A program made the position numbers and the translations under genes. The notes under the pieces are model-generated. The model did not search any database. It saw only the letters and a program-made list of their open reading frames with translations, and was not told the DNA's origin. A stretch of DNA of 64,000 bases, from assembly GCA_965199915.1 (NCBI GenBank), contig OZ241348.1, positions 2,356,001-2,420,000 of the forward strand. The letters run 5' to 3'. Shown one piece after another: positions 1 to 9,615 of the stretch. Numbering within the stretch: position 1 is the first letter of the stretch; each line of letters opens with the position of its first letter. Source of the DNA: VXYL01 sp965199915 (GTDB lineage: Bacteria; Pseudomonadota; Gammaproteobacteria; Pseudomonadales; Azotimanducaceae).

Positions 1-395
1 CGATCCGAGCGCCACTCGGCGTCAATGCGAACGCCGCACACGTCGAACGGCCCCTTGCGCCACGGGCTGAGCTCCAACAGTGCCGTCCGCAACGCTTGTT
101 GGCGCGCGCGGGGGAGCGCGTTCGACGAACCGGCGGCCACCACCACCGCGCCGACCGAAACGGCGCCGGCGCCGGCGTTTGGCAAGGCGCCGAGCGCGCG
201 CCGCCAACGGGGCAGATCGCCGTGGCGGCGCGCGCGCAGCAATTCGACGCAGCGGTTGGCGAGCGGCGAATGCGCGCGCCACGCGGCGAACAGTTCCGCG
301 AGCGCCGGCGGTTCGACCAGCGGCAAGTGCGCGCCCTGCGGGGCGCGTTCGAGTTTGCTCCGCAAACTCCGTGCCTGTTGCAAGACTTGACTCAT
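1..395 (-). CDS. cmoB: tRNA U34 carboxymethyltransferase CmoB, N-terminal part (cut by window edge)
   Basis: CmoB transfers the carboxymethyl group of carboxy-SAM to 5-hydroxyuridine at tRNA position 34, using the product of CmoA encoded just upstream. Reading the minus strand from the ATG at 395-393 gives about 131 residues that end in the CmoB signature PWRKGPF...GVRIDAEWRSD, which precedes the SAM-binding domain. The rest of the protein lies beyond base 1. Residues around 9-22 are encoded by one copy of a 42-bp palindromic repeat that also lies in the cmoA-cmoB gap, so this N-terminus probably grew by repeat insertion. The start follows cmoA by about 67 bp in the same direction, so the two likely form an operon. 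The identification rests on the RKGPF/EWRSD region and on the neighbour. Confidence 0.85.
   Translation of the reverse strand, partial: MSQVLQQARSLRSKLERAPQGAHLPLVEPPALAELFAAWRAHSPLANRCVELLRARRHGDLPRWRRALGALPNAGAGAVSVGAVVVAAGSSNALPRARQQALRTALLELSPWRKGPFDVCGVRIDAEWRSD
328..369. repeat. 42-bp palindromic repeat, copy inside cmoB coding sequence
   Basis: This 42-bp segment is identical to 423-464. Read on the minus strand it holds two hairpins: GAGTTTGC-GGA-GCAAACTC, followed by GCGCCC-CGCA-GGGCGC. It is translated in frame as part of the CmoB N-terminus (approximately SLRSKLERAPQGA). It behaves like a small non-autonomous palindromic element. Confidence 0.8.
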
Positions 396-422
396 TTGTC
401 AGGTCTGCGCCTCTCAAGAGGC

Positions 423-464
423 TGCGCGCCCTGCGGGGCGCGTTCGAGTTTGCTCCGCAAACTC
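423..464. repeat. 42-bp palindromic repeat, copy between cmoA and cmoB
   Basis: Identical to 328-369. The last two bases of the cmoA stop codon region fall at its edge (TGA at 465-463), so the element starts essentially at the cmoA stop. It could act as an intergenic hairpin or processing site between the two tRNA-modification genes. That role is inference; the identity and the hairpins are seen directly. Confidence 0.8.
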
Positions 465-1209
465 AGTGGTTCCGGGGCCAAGCCAGAAAAGCGCCCCAGT
501 TGAGGCAGCGAAACCAAACGGCGGCCCGCGCGAAGCCGGCGCTGTGCAAGCGTTCCAAGTGCGCGTCCTCGGAATCAACGCGCATCACGTTCTCCAGCGC
601 CTCCCGCTTTTGCGCGATCTCCAGCTCGCTGTAGCCGTTGGCGCGCTTGAAGCGCAGGTGCAGATCCCGAAAGTAGTCGCTCGCCGCCAGCTTTTCGGCG
701 AGCACCAACACGCCGGCGTCGGTCAATGCGCCGCGAATCCGCCGCAACAGAGGCAAACGTTCCGGTGGCCGCAGAAACTGCAAGGTGTAGTTCAGAATCA
801 CCACCGCCGCGTCTTCAAGGGGCACGTCGCGGACGTCCGCCCGAACCCAGCGGACGCGCGCGTCCCCACCGGCCTTCGCCGCGAGTTCCCGCGCTTTCTC
901 CAGCATGGCGGCCGAATTGTCCACGGCGACGATTTCGCATGGCACGTCGCCCACGGTGCGCAGCACCGCGTGCGTGGCCGCCCCGAGCGAACAGCCGAGG
1001 TCGTAGCAGCGTCCGCCTTCCGGCAGGTGCTTGGCGGCGATCAAGCCGGTCAGCGGCACCACCGCCTCGTAGCCCGGCACCGAGCGGCGGATCATGTCCG
1101 GGAACACCTCCGCCACGCTGGCGTCGAAAACGAAATCCACCAGATCTCTCGGCTTGGCGAACAACCGGTCCCGCTCGGTGTTAGGCTTGGCCACGTTCAT
1201 AGTCAGCAT
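463..1209 (-). CDS. cmoA: Carboxy-S-adenosyl-L-methionine synthase CmoA
   Basis: CmoA makes carboxy-SAM from SAM and prephenate for the cmo5U34 tRNA modification carried out with CmoB. The 248-residue product has the family features in order: an N-terminal FAKPRDLVDFVFDASVAEVFPDMIRRSVPGY-type region (known in all CmoA), the SAM-binding motif DLGCSLGAAT, an acidic VDNSAAML loop, and a C-terminal region ending NWGAFLAW. An ATG at 1209 is preceded by AAGGG at good spacing; a second ATG lies three codons in, at 1200. It is divergent from ppk1 with only 15 bp between the start codons, so the two must share or overlap their leader regions. cmoB follows downstream. Confidence 0.93.
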   Translation of the reverse strand: MLTMNVAKPNTERDRLFAKPRDLVDFVFDASVAEVFPDMIRRSVPGYEAVVPLTGLIAAKHLPEGGRCYDLGCSLGAATHAVLRTVGDVPCEIVAVDNSAAMLEKARELAAKAGGDARVRWVRADVRDVPLEDAAVVILNYTLQFLRPPERLPLLRRIRGALTDAGVLVLAEKLAASDYFRDLHLRFKRANGYSELEIAQKREALENVMRVDSEDAHLERLHSAGFARAAVWFRCLNWGAFLAWPRNH

Positions 1210-1224
1210 TGTACTTGGCCCTTG

Positions 1225-3387
1225 ATGACACAAAACGCCGCCGGCTCCGCACAAGACGCCGCCGGCTCCGCAACGGCTGTTGCGTCTCCCACGCCGCAAC
1301 GGGAGGCGGTCGCGGCGAGCAAGCAGCGGGATCCGGCTCTCTACATCAACCGAGAGCTGTCGCTGTTGGAGTTCAACCGGCGGGTGCTCGAACAAGCCAA
1401 GAGCGACGACGTGCCGCTTTTGGAACGGTTGCGTTTCCTCTGCATCGCCGGCTCGAACTTGGACGAGTTCTTTGAAATACGGGTTGCCGGTCTCAAGCAA
1501 CAGGAAGCGCTCGGCTCCACGCAACGAGGGCCGGACAACCTCTCCCCGGGCGAGCAACTGCGTCGCATCGCCACGCTCGCGCACGAGCTGGTGGACGAGC
1601 AGTACCGCATTCTCAACGATGTGCTGTTTCCTTTGCTGGAAGCCGAAGGCATCCGCTTCCTCAAGCGCAGCCGGTGGAGCGCCGGAGCGGGCAGCCAAGA
1701 AGAATGGCTGGCCGAGTTCTTCCACCGCGAACTCGAACCCATCTTGACGCCCATCGGCCTCGACCCGGCGCATCCGTTCCCGCGCATCATCAACAAGAAC
1801 CTCACGTTCATCGTCACGTTGAAGGGCAAAGACGCCTTCGGCCGCAACAGCGGCATGGCCGTGGTGCAGGCGCCGCGCGCTTTGCCCCGCGTTGTTCGTT
1901 TGCCGCCGGATCGCGCCGAAGGGCCGGACCACTTCGTGTTTTTGTCTTCCATCATCCACGCCCATGTGGACGAGTTGTTTCCCGGCATGAAGGCGGTGGG
2001 GTGCTATCAGTTCCGGGTGACGCGCAACAGCGATCTTTTCGTGGACGAGGAAGCGGTCGAAGACTTGCTGCAGGCGCTTGAAGGCGAGCTGTCGTCGCGC
2101 CGCTTCGGCGACGCCGTGCGGCTGGAACTGGCGGAGGACTGCCCGCACGAGGTGGGACGGTTTCTCGCCGATCAATTCTCCTTGCGCGAGGAGGACGTGT
2201 ACTACTGCAACGGCCCGGTGAATCTCATGCGGATCAACCGGATTCCAGAGTTGGTGGATCGGCCGGACTTGAAGTACCCGGGCTTCACGCCGCGCGTGCC
2301 GGCGGCCATGCAAAGCGCGCCCGGGGTTTTCTCGGCTATCCGCGCCGGCGATGTGCTGCTGCACCATCCGTTTCACTCGTTCACGCCGGTGTTGGATTTT
2401 CTGCGCGCCGCGGCGGCGGACGCCAACGTGCTTTCCATTCGCCAGACGCTGTACCGCACCGGCGTGGACTCGTCGGTCGTCAAGGTGCTGCTCGATGCGG
2501 CGCGCAGCGGCAAGGAAGTGTTGGTGGTGATCGAATTGCGGGCGCGTTTCGACGAGGCCGCCAACATCGAGCTGGCAACGCAGTTGCAGGAGGCCGGCGC
2601 CCAAGTGGTGTACGGCATCGTCGGTTACAAAACGCACGCCAAGATGACGCTGGTGATACGCCGCGAGGATGGCGAACTGCGCCGCTACGCGCATCTCGGC
2701 ACGGGCAACTACCACACCCGCACGGCGCGCCAGTACACGGACTTCGGGTTGCTGACGGCGGACCGCGAACTCACCGCGGACGTGCAAGGCGTCTTTCAAC
2801 AGCTCACCGCGATGGGCCGCGCCGGCAAGCTGAACAAGATGTTGCAGTCGCCGTTCACGCTGCATCAAGGCATCCTCGACCACATCAACGCGGAAATCGC
2901 GCACGCCAAGGCCGGGCGCGAGGCCGGTGTGGTGGCGAAGATGAACCAGCTCATCGAAACCGAAGTGATCGACGCGCTCTACCGGGCGTCCCAAGCCGGT
3001 GTGCGCGTGCAGCTCGTGGTGCGCGGCATTTGCTCGCTCCGCCCCGGCGTCGCCGGCGTTTCGGACAACATCACCGTGCGCTCCATCGTTGGCCGCTTTT
3101 TGGAACACGCTCGCGTCTTCCAGTTTGCGAACGGCGGCGATCCGCGGGTGTATCTCTCCAGCGCGGATTGGATGGGCCGCAATTTCTTTTCCCGCGTGGA
3201 GACGTGCTTTCCGATCGACGACGCCAAGACGCGCCGCGCCGTGGTGAAGCAAGGGCTCCAGCCGTACTTGCGCGACAACGTGCAAGCGTGGGAACTGCAA
3301 GCGGACGGGAGCTACAAACGCCTCCGGCCCAGTGCGCGCGGCAAACGCAACGCCGCCCAAGAGTGGCTCCTCGAGCAGCTAAAGTGA
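1225..3387 (+). CDS. ppk1: Polyphosphate kinase PPK1
   Basis: Reversibly polymerises the gamma-phosphate of ATP into inorganic polyphosphate. The 720-residue product matches PPK1 length. It opens with the N-terminal region YINRELSLLEFNRRVLEQA, continues with SNLDEFFEIR, and carries the catalytic HPFHSFTPVLDFLR and GYKTHAKMTL segments. The His in KTHAK (about residue 471) corresponds to the autophosphorylated His of the family. The C-terminal motifs GTGNYHTRTAR and YLSSADWMGRNFFSR are intact. Residues 3-20 are low-complexity and arise from a 21-bp tandem duplication (AAGSAQD/AAGSATA), so the true start could be further in. The gene is divergent from cmoA. Confidence 0.96.
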   Translation: MTQNAAGSAQDAAGSATAVASPTPQREAVAASKQRDPALYINRELSLLEFNRRVLEQAKSDDVPLLERLRFLCIAGSNLDEFFEIRVAGLKQQEALGSTQRGPDNLSPGEQLRRIATLAHELVDEQYRILNDVLFPLLEAEGIRFLKRSRWSAGAGSQEEWLAEFFHRELEPILTPIGLDPAHPFPRIINKNLTFIVTLKGKDAFGRNSGMAVVQAPRALPRVVRLPPDRAEGPDHFVFLSSIIHAHVDELFPGMKAVGCYQFRVTRNSDLFVDEEAVEDLLQALEGELSSRRFGDAVRLELAEDCPHEVGRFLADQFSLREEDVYYCNGPVNLMRINRIPELVDRPDLKYPGFTPRVPAAMQSAPGVFSAIRAGDVLLHHPFHSFTPVLDFLRAAAADANVLSIRQTLYRTGVDSSVVKVLLDAARSGKEVLVVIELRARFDEAANIELATQLQEAGAQVVYGIVGYKTHAKMTLVIRREDGELRRYAHLGTGNYHTRTARQYTDFGLLTADRELTADVQGVFQQLTAMGRAGKLNKMLQSPFTLHQGILDHINAEIAHAKAGREAGVVAKMNQLIETEVIDALYRASQAGVRVQLVVRGICSLRPGVAGVSDNITVRSIVGRFLEHARVFQFANGGDPRVYLSSADWMGRNFFSRVETCFPIDDAKTRRAVVKQGLQPYLRDNVQAWELQADGSYKRLRPSARGKRNAAQEWLLEQLK

Positions 3388-3441
3388 CGAGTTGACCGGC
3401 GGGCCTAAACCAAACCAAAGGCCAAGCGCGGCTGCGAATCG

Positions 3442-5076
3442 TCACTCGTTCGAGATGGTGATTTCCTTGTCCGTGATGAACTCCAGCAGCGCCGGCTGGC
3501 CGTCCTTGGTGGCGTTGATGCCGCGGGCGAAGGCGGCGGCGATGTCGTTCGGATCGGTGACGCGCTCGCCGTAGCCGCCGAAGGCCTTGGCCATGTCCGC
3601 GTAATTGCCGGAAATGTCCGTGGACCCGTACTTCTCCTGCGCCACGCGCATGATGGGAATCTCGATGGCCATGGAGAAGTTGTTCATCAGCACGGAGAGA
3701 ATCGGAATGCGCTCGCGCGCCGCCGTCTCGAAGTCCATGCCGGTGAAGCCGATGGCGGCGTCGCCCCACACGTTGACGCAGGTTTTTTCCGGCTGCGCCA
3801 CCTTGGCGCCCATGGCGAGGCCCAGGCCGTAGCCGAGTTGAGTCGTCTTGCCCCAGCCGATGTAGGAGAGCGGCGTGGTGGATTCCCAGAACGGCGAGAG
3901 CTGGTCGCGCGGGCTGCCGGCGTCGTGGGTGATCACGGTGTTGTCGATGTCCACCGCCCGGTGCAGTTCGCGCAGCACGCGATAGGGGTTGATGGGCGCT
4001 TCGTTGTGCGCGCGCTTGGCGTGCCACTCGGCCAGCCACTCGGCCTTCAGCTTGGCGATGCGTTGCTGCGTGGCGCCGCGGCGCGCTTCGGCCGGGGCGT
4101 GATCGCGGTCCGCCATGCACTCGGCGAGCGCCGTCAGCGTGAGCTGGGCGTCGCCGATCAGGGCGTGTTGGGCTTCCACGTCCTTGTTGAGATCCATCGG
4201 GTCGAGCGTGGCGTGGATGATGGTTTTGCCGCGCGGCATCGGCACGCCGAAGCCGGTCAGCGCGAAACTGCATCCCACGCCCAGAATCACGTCCGCCTCG
4301 GCGAGGAACGTCTTCACCGCGCGGGGATTGGCGCGGCCGCCGGAGCCGAGCGCCAGCGGATGCGTCTCGTTGAAGGCGCTCTTGCCCTCCAAACTGGTGG
4401 TGACGGGAATCTGCCACTCCTCGGCGAACGCCCGCAGCGCGTCCCACGCTTCGGCGTAGTGGACGCCTTGGCCGGCGTAGATCACCGGCCGCTCGGCTTG
4501 GGCCAGCACCTCGGCGGCGCGTTCCACATCCGCCGGATCTGGCCCCACGCGGGTGGCGTAGCTGGGCGTGTGTCGCCAATCTTCGGGCGCGTCCTCGCGG
4601 AACACGTCCAGCGGCACTTCCACCAGCACCGGCCCGGGGCGGCCGTTGCGCAGTTGGAAGAACGCCCGCCGCATCACTTCGGGAACGGCCCGCCCCATGG
4701 TCAACGGTTCCGCCCACTTGGTGACGTTGCGCATGTTCAGCGCGGAGTTGAAGTTCGGATAGTAGTGCGCGAGGCGGCGCGGATAGCCGGCCGGCAGCAC
4801 CAGAATGGGCGACGATTCGGAAAACGCCTGCGCCACGCCGCCGAAGGCGTTCTCGGCGCCGGGGCCGTGCTGCATGGTGAAAACGCCCACCTTCTTGCCC
4901 GAGGAGAGCCGCGAATAGGCGTCCGCCATGTGCAGGCCGATGCGCTCCTGGCGCACGACGATGGTGCGGATGTCCGCCACCGCGGCGGCTTCGATGATGG
5001 GGTTCACCGGATAGGTGAAAATGGTGTCGATGCCCTCCGCTTTGAGCGTGTGGGCGATTGCGTCGGCGACTTTCAT
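3442..5076 (-). CDS. Thiamine-diphosphate-dependent enzyme (acetolactate synthase-like)
   Basis: A 544-residue three-domain ThDP enzyme of the acetolactate synthase/benzoylformate decarboxylase superfamily. The N-terminal PYR domain covers about residues 1-170 and contains the VRQER...ADAYSRLSGKKVGVF region typical of the ThDP-activating Glu. A Rossmann-like middle domain lies at about 190-330. The C-terminal PP domain has the cofactor signature GDAAIGFTG...VLMNN. GDA replaces the usual GDG. Substrate cannot be told from sequence. The ATG at 5076 follows GGAGGAGG at normal spacing. It lies 104 bp downstream of ahcY on the same strand, so co-transcription is possible. The family is clear; the exact reaction is unknown. 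Confidence 0.85.
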   Translation of the reverse strand: MKVADAIAHTLKAEGIDTIFTYPVNPIIEAAAVADIRTIVVRQERIGLHMADAYSRLSSGKKVGVFTMQHGPGAENAFGGVAQAFSESSPILVLPAGYPRRLAHYYPNFNSALNMRNVTKWAEPLTMGRAVPEVMRRAFFQLRNGRPGPVLVEVPLDVFREDAPEDWRHTPSYATRVGPDPADVERAAEVLAQAERPVIYAGQGVHYAEAWDALRAFAEEWQIPVTTSLEGKSAFNETHPLALGSGGRANPRAVKTFLAEADVILGVGCSFALTGFGVPMPRGKTIIHATLDPMDLNKDVEAQHALIGDAQLTLTALAECMADRDHAPAEARRGATQQRIAKLKAEWLAEWHAKRAHNEAPINPYRVLRELHRAVDIDNTVITHDAGSPRDQLSPFWESTTPLSYIGWGKTTQLGYGLGLAMGAKVAQPEKTCVNVWGDAAIGFTGMDFETAARERIPILSVLMNNFSMAIEIPIMRVAQEKYGSTDISGNYADMAKAFGGYGERVTDPNDIAAAFARGINATKDGQPALLEFITDKEITISNE

Positions 5077-5180
5077 GCCGGTGCGGCCTCCTCCCCTGCG
5101 TCTTCGTTGTTCAAGACGAAGCCGACACTGTGCGCGAATGCGGCGGTGAACGCAACGGGCGCACGCGCGACCAGCGGCCT

Positions 5181-6542
<1,362 letters not shown>

Positions 6543-6636
6543 GGTCTTGCGCTCCGAACTCCCAATCGGCGCGCGCACCATAGCAGAGTTGCCGCTTTAC
6601 ACTTGCCGGCACCGTCGCAGGACAGTCGCTTCTTCT

Positions 6637-9615
6637 TCAATCCCGCTCGAACGCCAAGCGAAGGTACGCGAAGCGTCCGCCGGGGATGTCGTAGGTGGAG
6701 GCGTCGTAGCCGTTCAGCGTCGCGCTGCGGCTGGTGGGCGGATCGCGGTTGAGCACGTTGTTCGCGCCGGCGGTGACGGCCCATTCGCCGCTTTGCGCCG
6801 CCAGCGAATACCGCACGCTTGCGTCGTGGTACGTCGTGGCTGGTAGGCGATTGCGCGACAGCGCGTTGTTGGCGGCGTTTGGCAGCGAGCACAGGCCGAG
6901 GTTGGTCAAGCTGTCCGCGGTGCCGTCCAGGAAGTTCGCGCACCGCTCCGTCATGGCGTGGATGTAGCGCACGGTCCACGAGGCGCTCCACGGGGCGCGG
7001 CCCCAATCCACCGTGAGCGAGGACTTCCAGCGCGGCTTGCCGCGGTCCGCTTGCGTGCGTCCCGCCAACCGGCGCGTTTCCACCACCGCGCCCGCGGTGT
7101 CTTTCAGCCGTTCCGTGTAGTCGGCAAGATAGGTGCCGCGCCAGCGCATTTCCCAAACGCCCGTTGCGATGCCCGCGGCGCGCGCCGCGATGCCGAAATC
7201 CCAACCGCTGGTCTCTATCGCGCCGACGTTGAGCAGCGCGTTGTCGAAACGGCTGATGTGTCCCTGGGCGTTGCGGTCAACGAAGGCGCAGAACACCGGC
7301 TGACCACGCAGGTAGCAGCCATCGAGCACGGCCTGCGCGTCGAATGCGGTGATGGCGCCGTCGATGCGATGGGTGTAGCGCGTTAGCTCGACCCGCAGGT
7401 CCTCCACCATGTCGATGGGGATTGCGCCGGGGCGCCAGGCCGCGGTGACGGTCGTGCTGCGGGAGGTCTCCGGTTGCAAGCGCTCGTTGCCGCCGGTGCG
7501 CACCGCCACTTGACCGCCGAGTTGCGCGTAGCTGCCGTCCGCGGGCACGCCGGCGGCCACGCAGTTGTCGATGAGCGCTTGCCCAGCGCCACGGCTGGCG
7601 AACTTGGAGCAGGGATCGGCGATCGCCGCGTCGAGGCGCGTTGCGCCGCCGAACAGCTCGCCGATGTTGGGGGCGCGAAACCCCTCCGCATAGCTGGCGC
7701 GCACAAGCAGGTCGGCGGTGGGACGCCAACGCAGTCCCGCGCGGCCGGTGGCGTCGCTGCCGAACGTGTCGTAGCGAAATCCGCGCATGGCCGCGGAGAA
7801 GTGCAACGACTCGGCCCCGGCCCGCGCCCGGAGCAGCGGCACATCCACTTCGCCGTACCACTCGGTGGCGTCAATCGCCCCGGCGGTCGGCTCGGCCGGC
7901 AGCCCGGCGGTGTCGCCGGCCGCCACCACCGGATCCGGGTCGAATCGGCCGCGTTGCCCGCGCCGCTCGAAACCGGCGGCAAAGGCCAAGGCGCCGGCGG
8001 GAAGCTCGAGCAAATCTCCGGCAACATTGAAGCTGAAATCGCGCAATGTTTGATCGCTGTAGTCGCGCTGCGCAAACCCGAACCACCCCAACATCTCCCG
8101 CGTGATCGTGCCGTTGCCCGCCCCTTGGCCGCCGAGCAGATTGAGCGGCACGCAGCCGGGTACGGCGGCGCAAGCGTCGGGCGGTCCGGCCGCGAGCAAC
8201 ATTTTGCGTGCATTGTGGGCGCCATGCTTCGTTTGACGGGCCACGTTGCGCGACCAAACGACGTTCGCGTCCCAATAGAGCGTCCGTCGCCGCAGGTGCG
8301 CGGTGCCTTGCAGCCCGGCCGCCACATAGCGCGTTGCCACATCCTGCTCGAAGACGCGCGGCCCGCTCTCCAAAGGCCGCCGCGTCGCCCAAGCCCCAGC
8401 GCCGATGTCGAAGCCGAACGGGTTGTGGGGATGGTCGGCGGCGATGACGATTTGGTCCAAGAGGCTGCCGCTCCCCGCCAGCGAGCCGGCCCACAGGGGT
8501 TCCGGCGCCGCTTGGTTGAGCGATTGGCGGCGGTTGTGGAACGCCCGCGCGTAGGCCAGCGTGCGCTCGGAGAGTTGGTGTTCCACGCGCCCGAACACGC
8601 CGGCGCGGGTGGATGGCGTGACCACTAAGTTGTACGGCGCGTAGTTGAACCGATCGGCGTTGCTCCAGGGGTGGTAGTCGTCGTTCGCGCCGCACGGATC
8701 CGCGGGGTCGTAGCGCGGCGCGCCGACCACGCCGTTGTTCAGCGCGCAGTTGACGGCGACGCCCGTGTTCGGATCGGTGAACACCACGCGGCCCTGCGGG
8801 GTGAAGGTGCTGCCGTGCAGGTTGCCTGTGCCTGGTGCGGGATACCGCGTTTGCTCGTGGTGCTCGGCGCCGAGCCGGTTTTGGTCCACATAGCTGACAT
8901 GCAGTGAAGCCGTTGTCGCGCCGCGTTCGCCGCCGAAGGCCACTTCCACGGTGCGCGTGCCGCCGCCGTTTTCGTAGCCGCCGGCGTAGACGCTGGCCGA
9001 GAACCCGGCGGCGCGGGCGGTGACGATGTTCACCACGCCGGCGATGGCGTCCGAACCGTAGATGGCCGAGGCGCCTTCCAGCGACACCTCCACCCGCCCA
9101 ACGACGCTCGCCGGCAACGTGTTCAGATCCGCGGCGCCGGACACGCCGCTGCCGGAGGCGCCGTGGATCCAGCGCAATCCGTCCACCAGCACCAAGACGC
9201 GCTTGGCGCCCAAATGCCGCAGGTCGATGTGCGATGCGCCGGCGCCGATGCCGCCGCCATCGGCGGGAAAGCCGAAGTTGCCGCTGCTGTTGAAGCGGGT
9301 GTTCAGCGCCGCGCCGGAAACCGGCAGACGGGCGAGAATGTCGCCTAGCGCGGTGAGGCCGCTGCGCTGTGCGCCGTCCGCGTCAACGCCGATGGCCAGA
9401 TGGCGAGCGTCGGCAACGTCGTGCCGAATGCGCGACCCGGTGACGACGACTTCCTCAATGCCGTTCGGGGCGGCTGCCGGTTCCGCCGGCGCTTGCTGGG
9501 GCGCGAACGCCAACACCGCCGCCGCCAACGACGGCAGCGTTCGGGCGCTCAGCCTATCCGGCGCGTTCGTCGATGGCCTCCAGCACCCGCGGCGGCGAGA
9601 GCGGCAGGTCGGCAA
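6637..9615 (-). CDS. TonB-dependent outer-membrane receptor
   Basis: An outer-membrane active-transport receptor of 992 residues in the longest reading. A hydrophobic stretch (LPSLAAAVLAF) ends in APAEPA, consistent with a Sec signal peptide. The TonB box-like region EEVVVTGSRI follows, then a plug domain (about residues 50-200, with VLVLVDGLRW and GSDAIAGVVNIVTA). The rest is a long beta-barrel ending in an aromatic-containing strand, AYLRLAFERD. The start is uncertain: the ATG at 9615 lies 62 bp inside the upstream molybdenum-enzyme gene and gives a long Arg-rich leader, while a non-ATG start near 9552 would give a more normal signal peptide. The ligand is unknown. The overlap suggests co-expression with the xanthine-dehydrogenase-like gene. 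Confidence 0.9.
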   Translation of the reverse strand: MPTCRSRRRGCWRPSTNAPDRLSARTLPSLAAAVLAFAPQQAPAEPAAAPNGIEEVVVTGSRIRHDVADARHLAIGVDADGAQRSGLTALGDILARLPVSGAALNTRFNSSGNFGFPADGGGIGAGASHIDLRHLGAKRVLVLVDGLRWIHGASGSGVSGAADLNTLPASVVGRVEVSLEGASAIYGSDAIAGVVNIVTARAAGFSASVYAGGYENGGGTRTVEVAFGGERGATTASLHVSYVDQNRLGAEHHEQTRYPAPGTGNLHGSTFTPQGRVVFTDPNTGVAVNCALNNGVVGAPRYDPADPCGANDDYHPWSNADRFNYAPYNLVVTPSTRAGVFGRVEHQLSERTLAYARAFHNRRQSLNQAAPEPLWAGSLAGSGSLLDQIVIAADHPHNPFGFDIGAGAWATRRPLESGPRVFEQDVATRYVAAGLQGTAHLRRRTLYWDANVVWSRNVARQTKHGAHNARKMLLAAGPPDACAAVPGCVPLNLLGGQGAGNGTITREMLGWFGFAQRDYSDQTLRDFSFNVAGDLLELPAGALAFAAGFERRGQRGRFDPDPVVAAGDTAGLPAEPTAGAIDATEWYGEVDVPLLRARAGAESLHFSAAMRGFRYDTFGSDATGRAGLRWRPTADLLVRASYAEGFRAPNIGELFGGATRLDAAIADPCSKFASRGAGQALIDNCVAAGVPADGSYAQLGGQVAVRTGGNERLQPETSRSTTVTAAWRPGAIPIDMVEDLRVELTRYTHRIDGAITAFDAQAVLDGCYLRGQPVFCAFVDRNAQGHISRFDNALLNVGAIETSGWDFGIAARAAGIATGVWEMRWRGTYLADYTERLKDTAGAVVETRRLAGRTQADRGKPRWKSSLTVDWGRAPWSASWTVRYIHAMTERCANFLDGTADSLTNLGLCSLPNAANNALSRNRLPATTYHDASVRYSLAAQSGEWAVTAGANNVLNRDPPTSRSATLNGYDASTYDIPGGRFAYLRLAFERD

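Noticed and set aside
463..3360. A very long minus-strand open frame across ppk1 that joins cmoA
   Set aside because: Only the cmoA part (to 1209) has family similarity. The rest is the antisense shadow of GC-rich ppk1 codons.
6543..6636. An SAH riboswitch or clear promoter ahead of ahcY
   Set aside because: I saw no convincing conserved core or well-spaced -35/-10 in these 94 bases.
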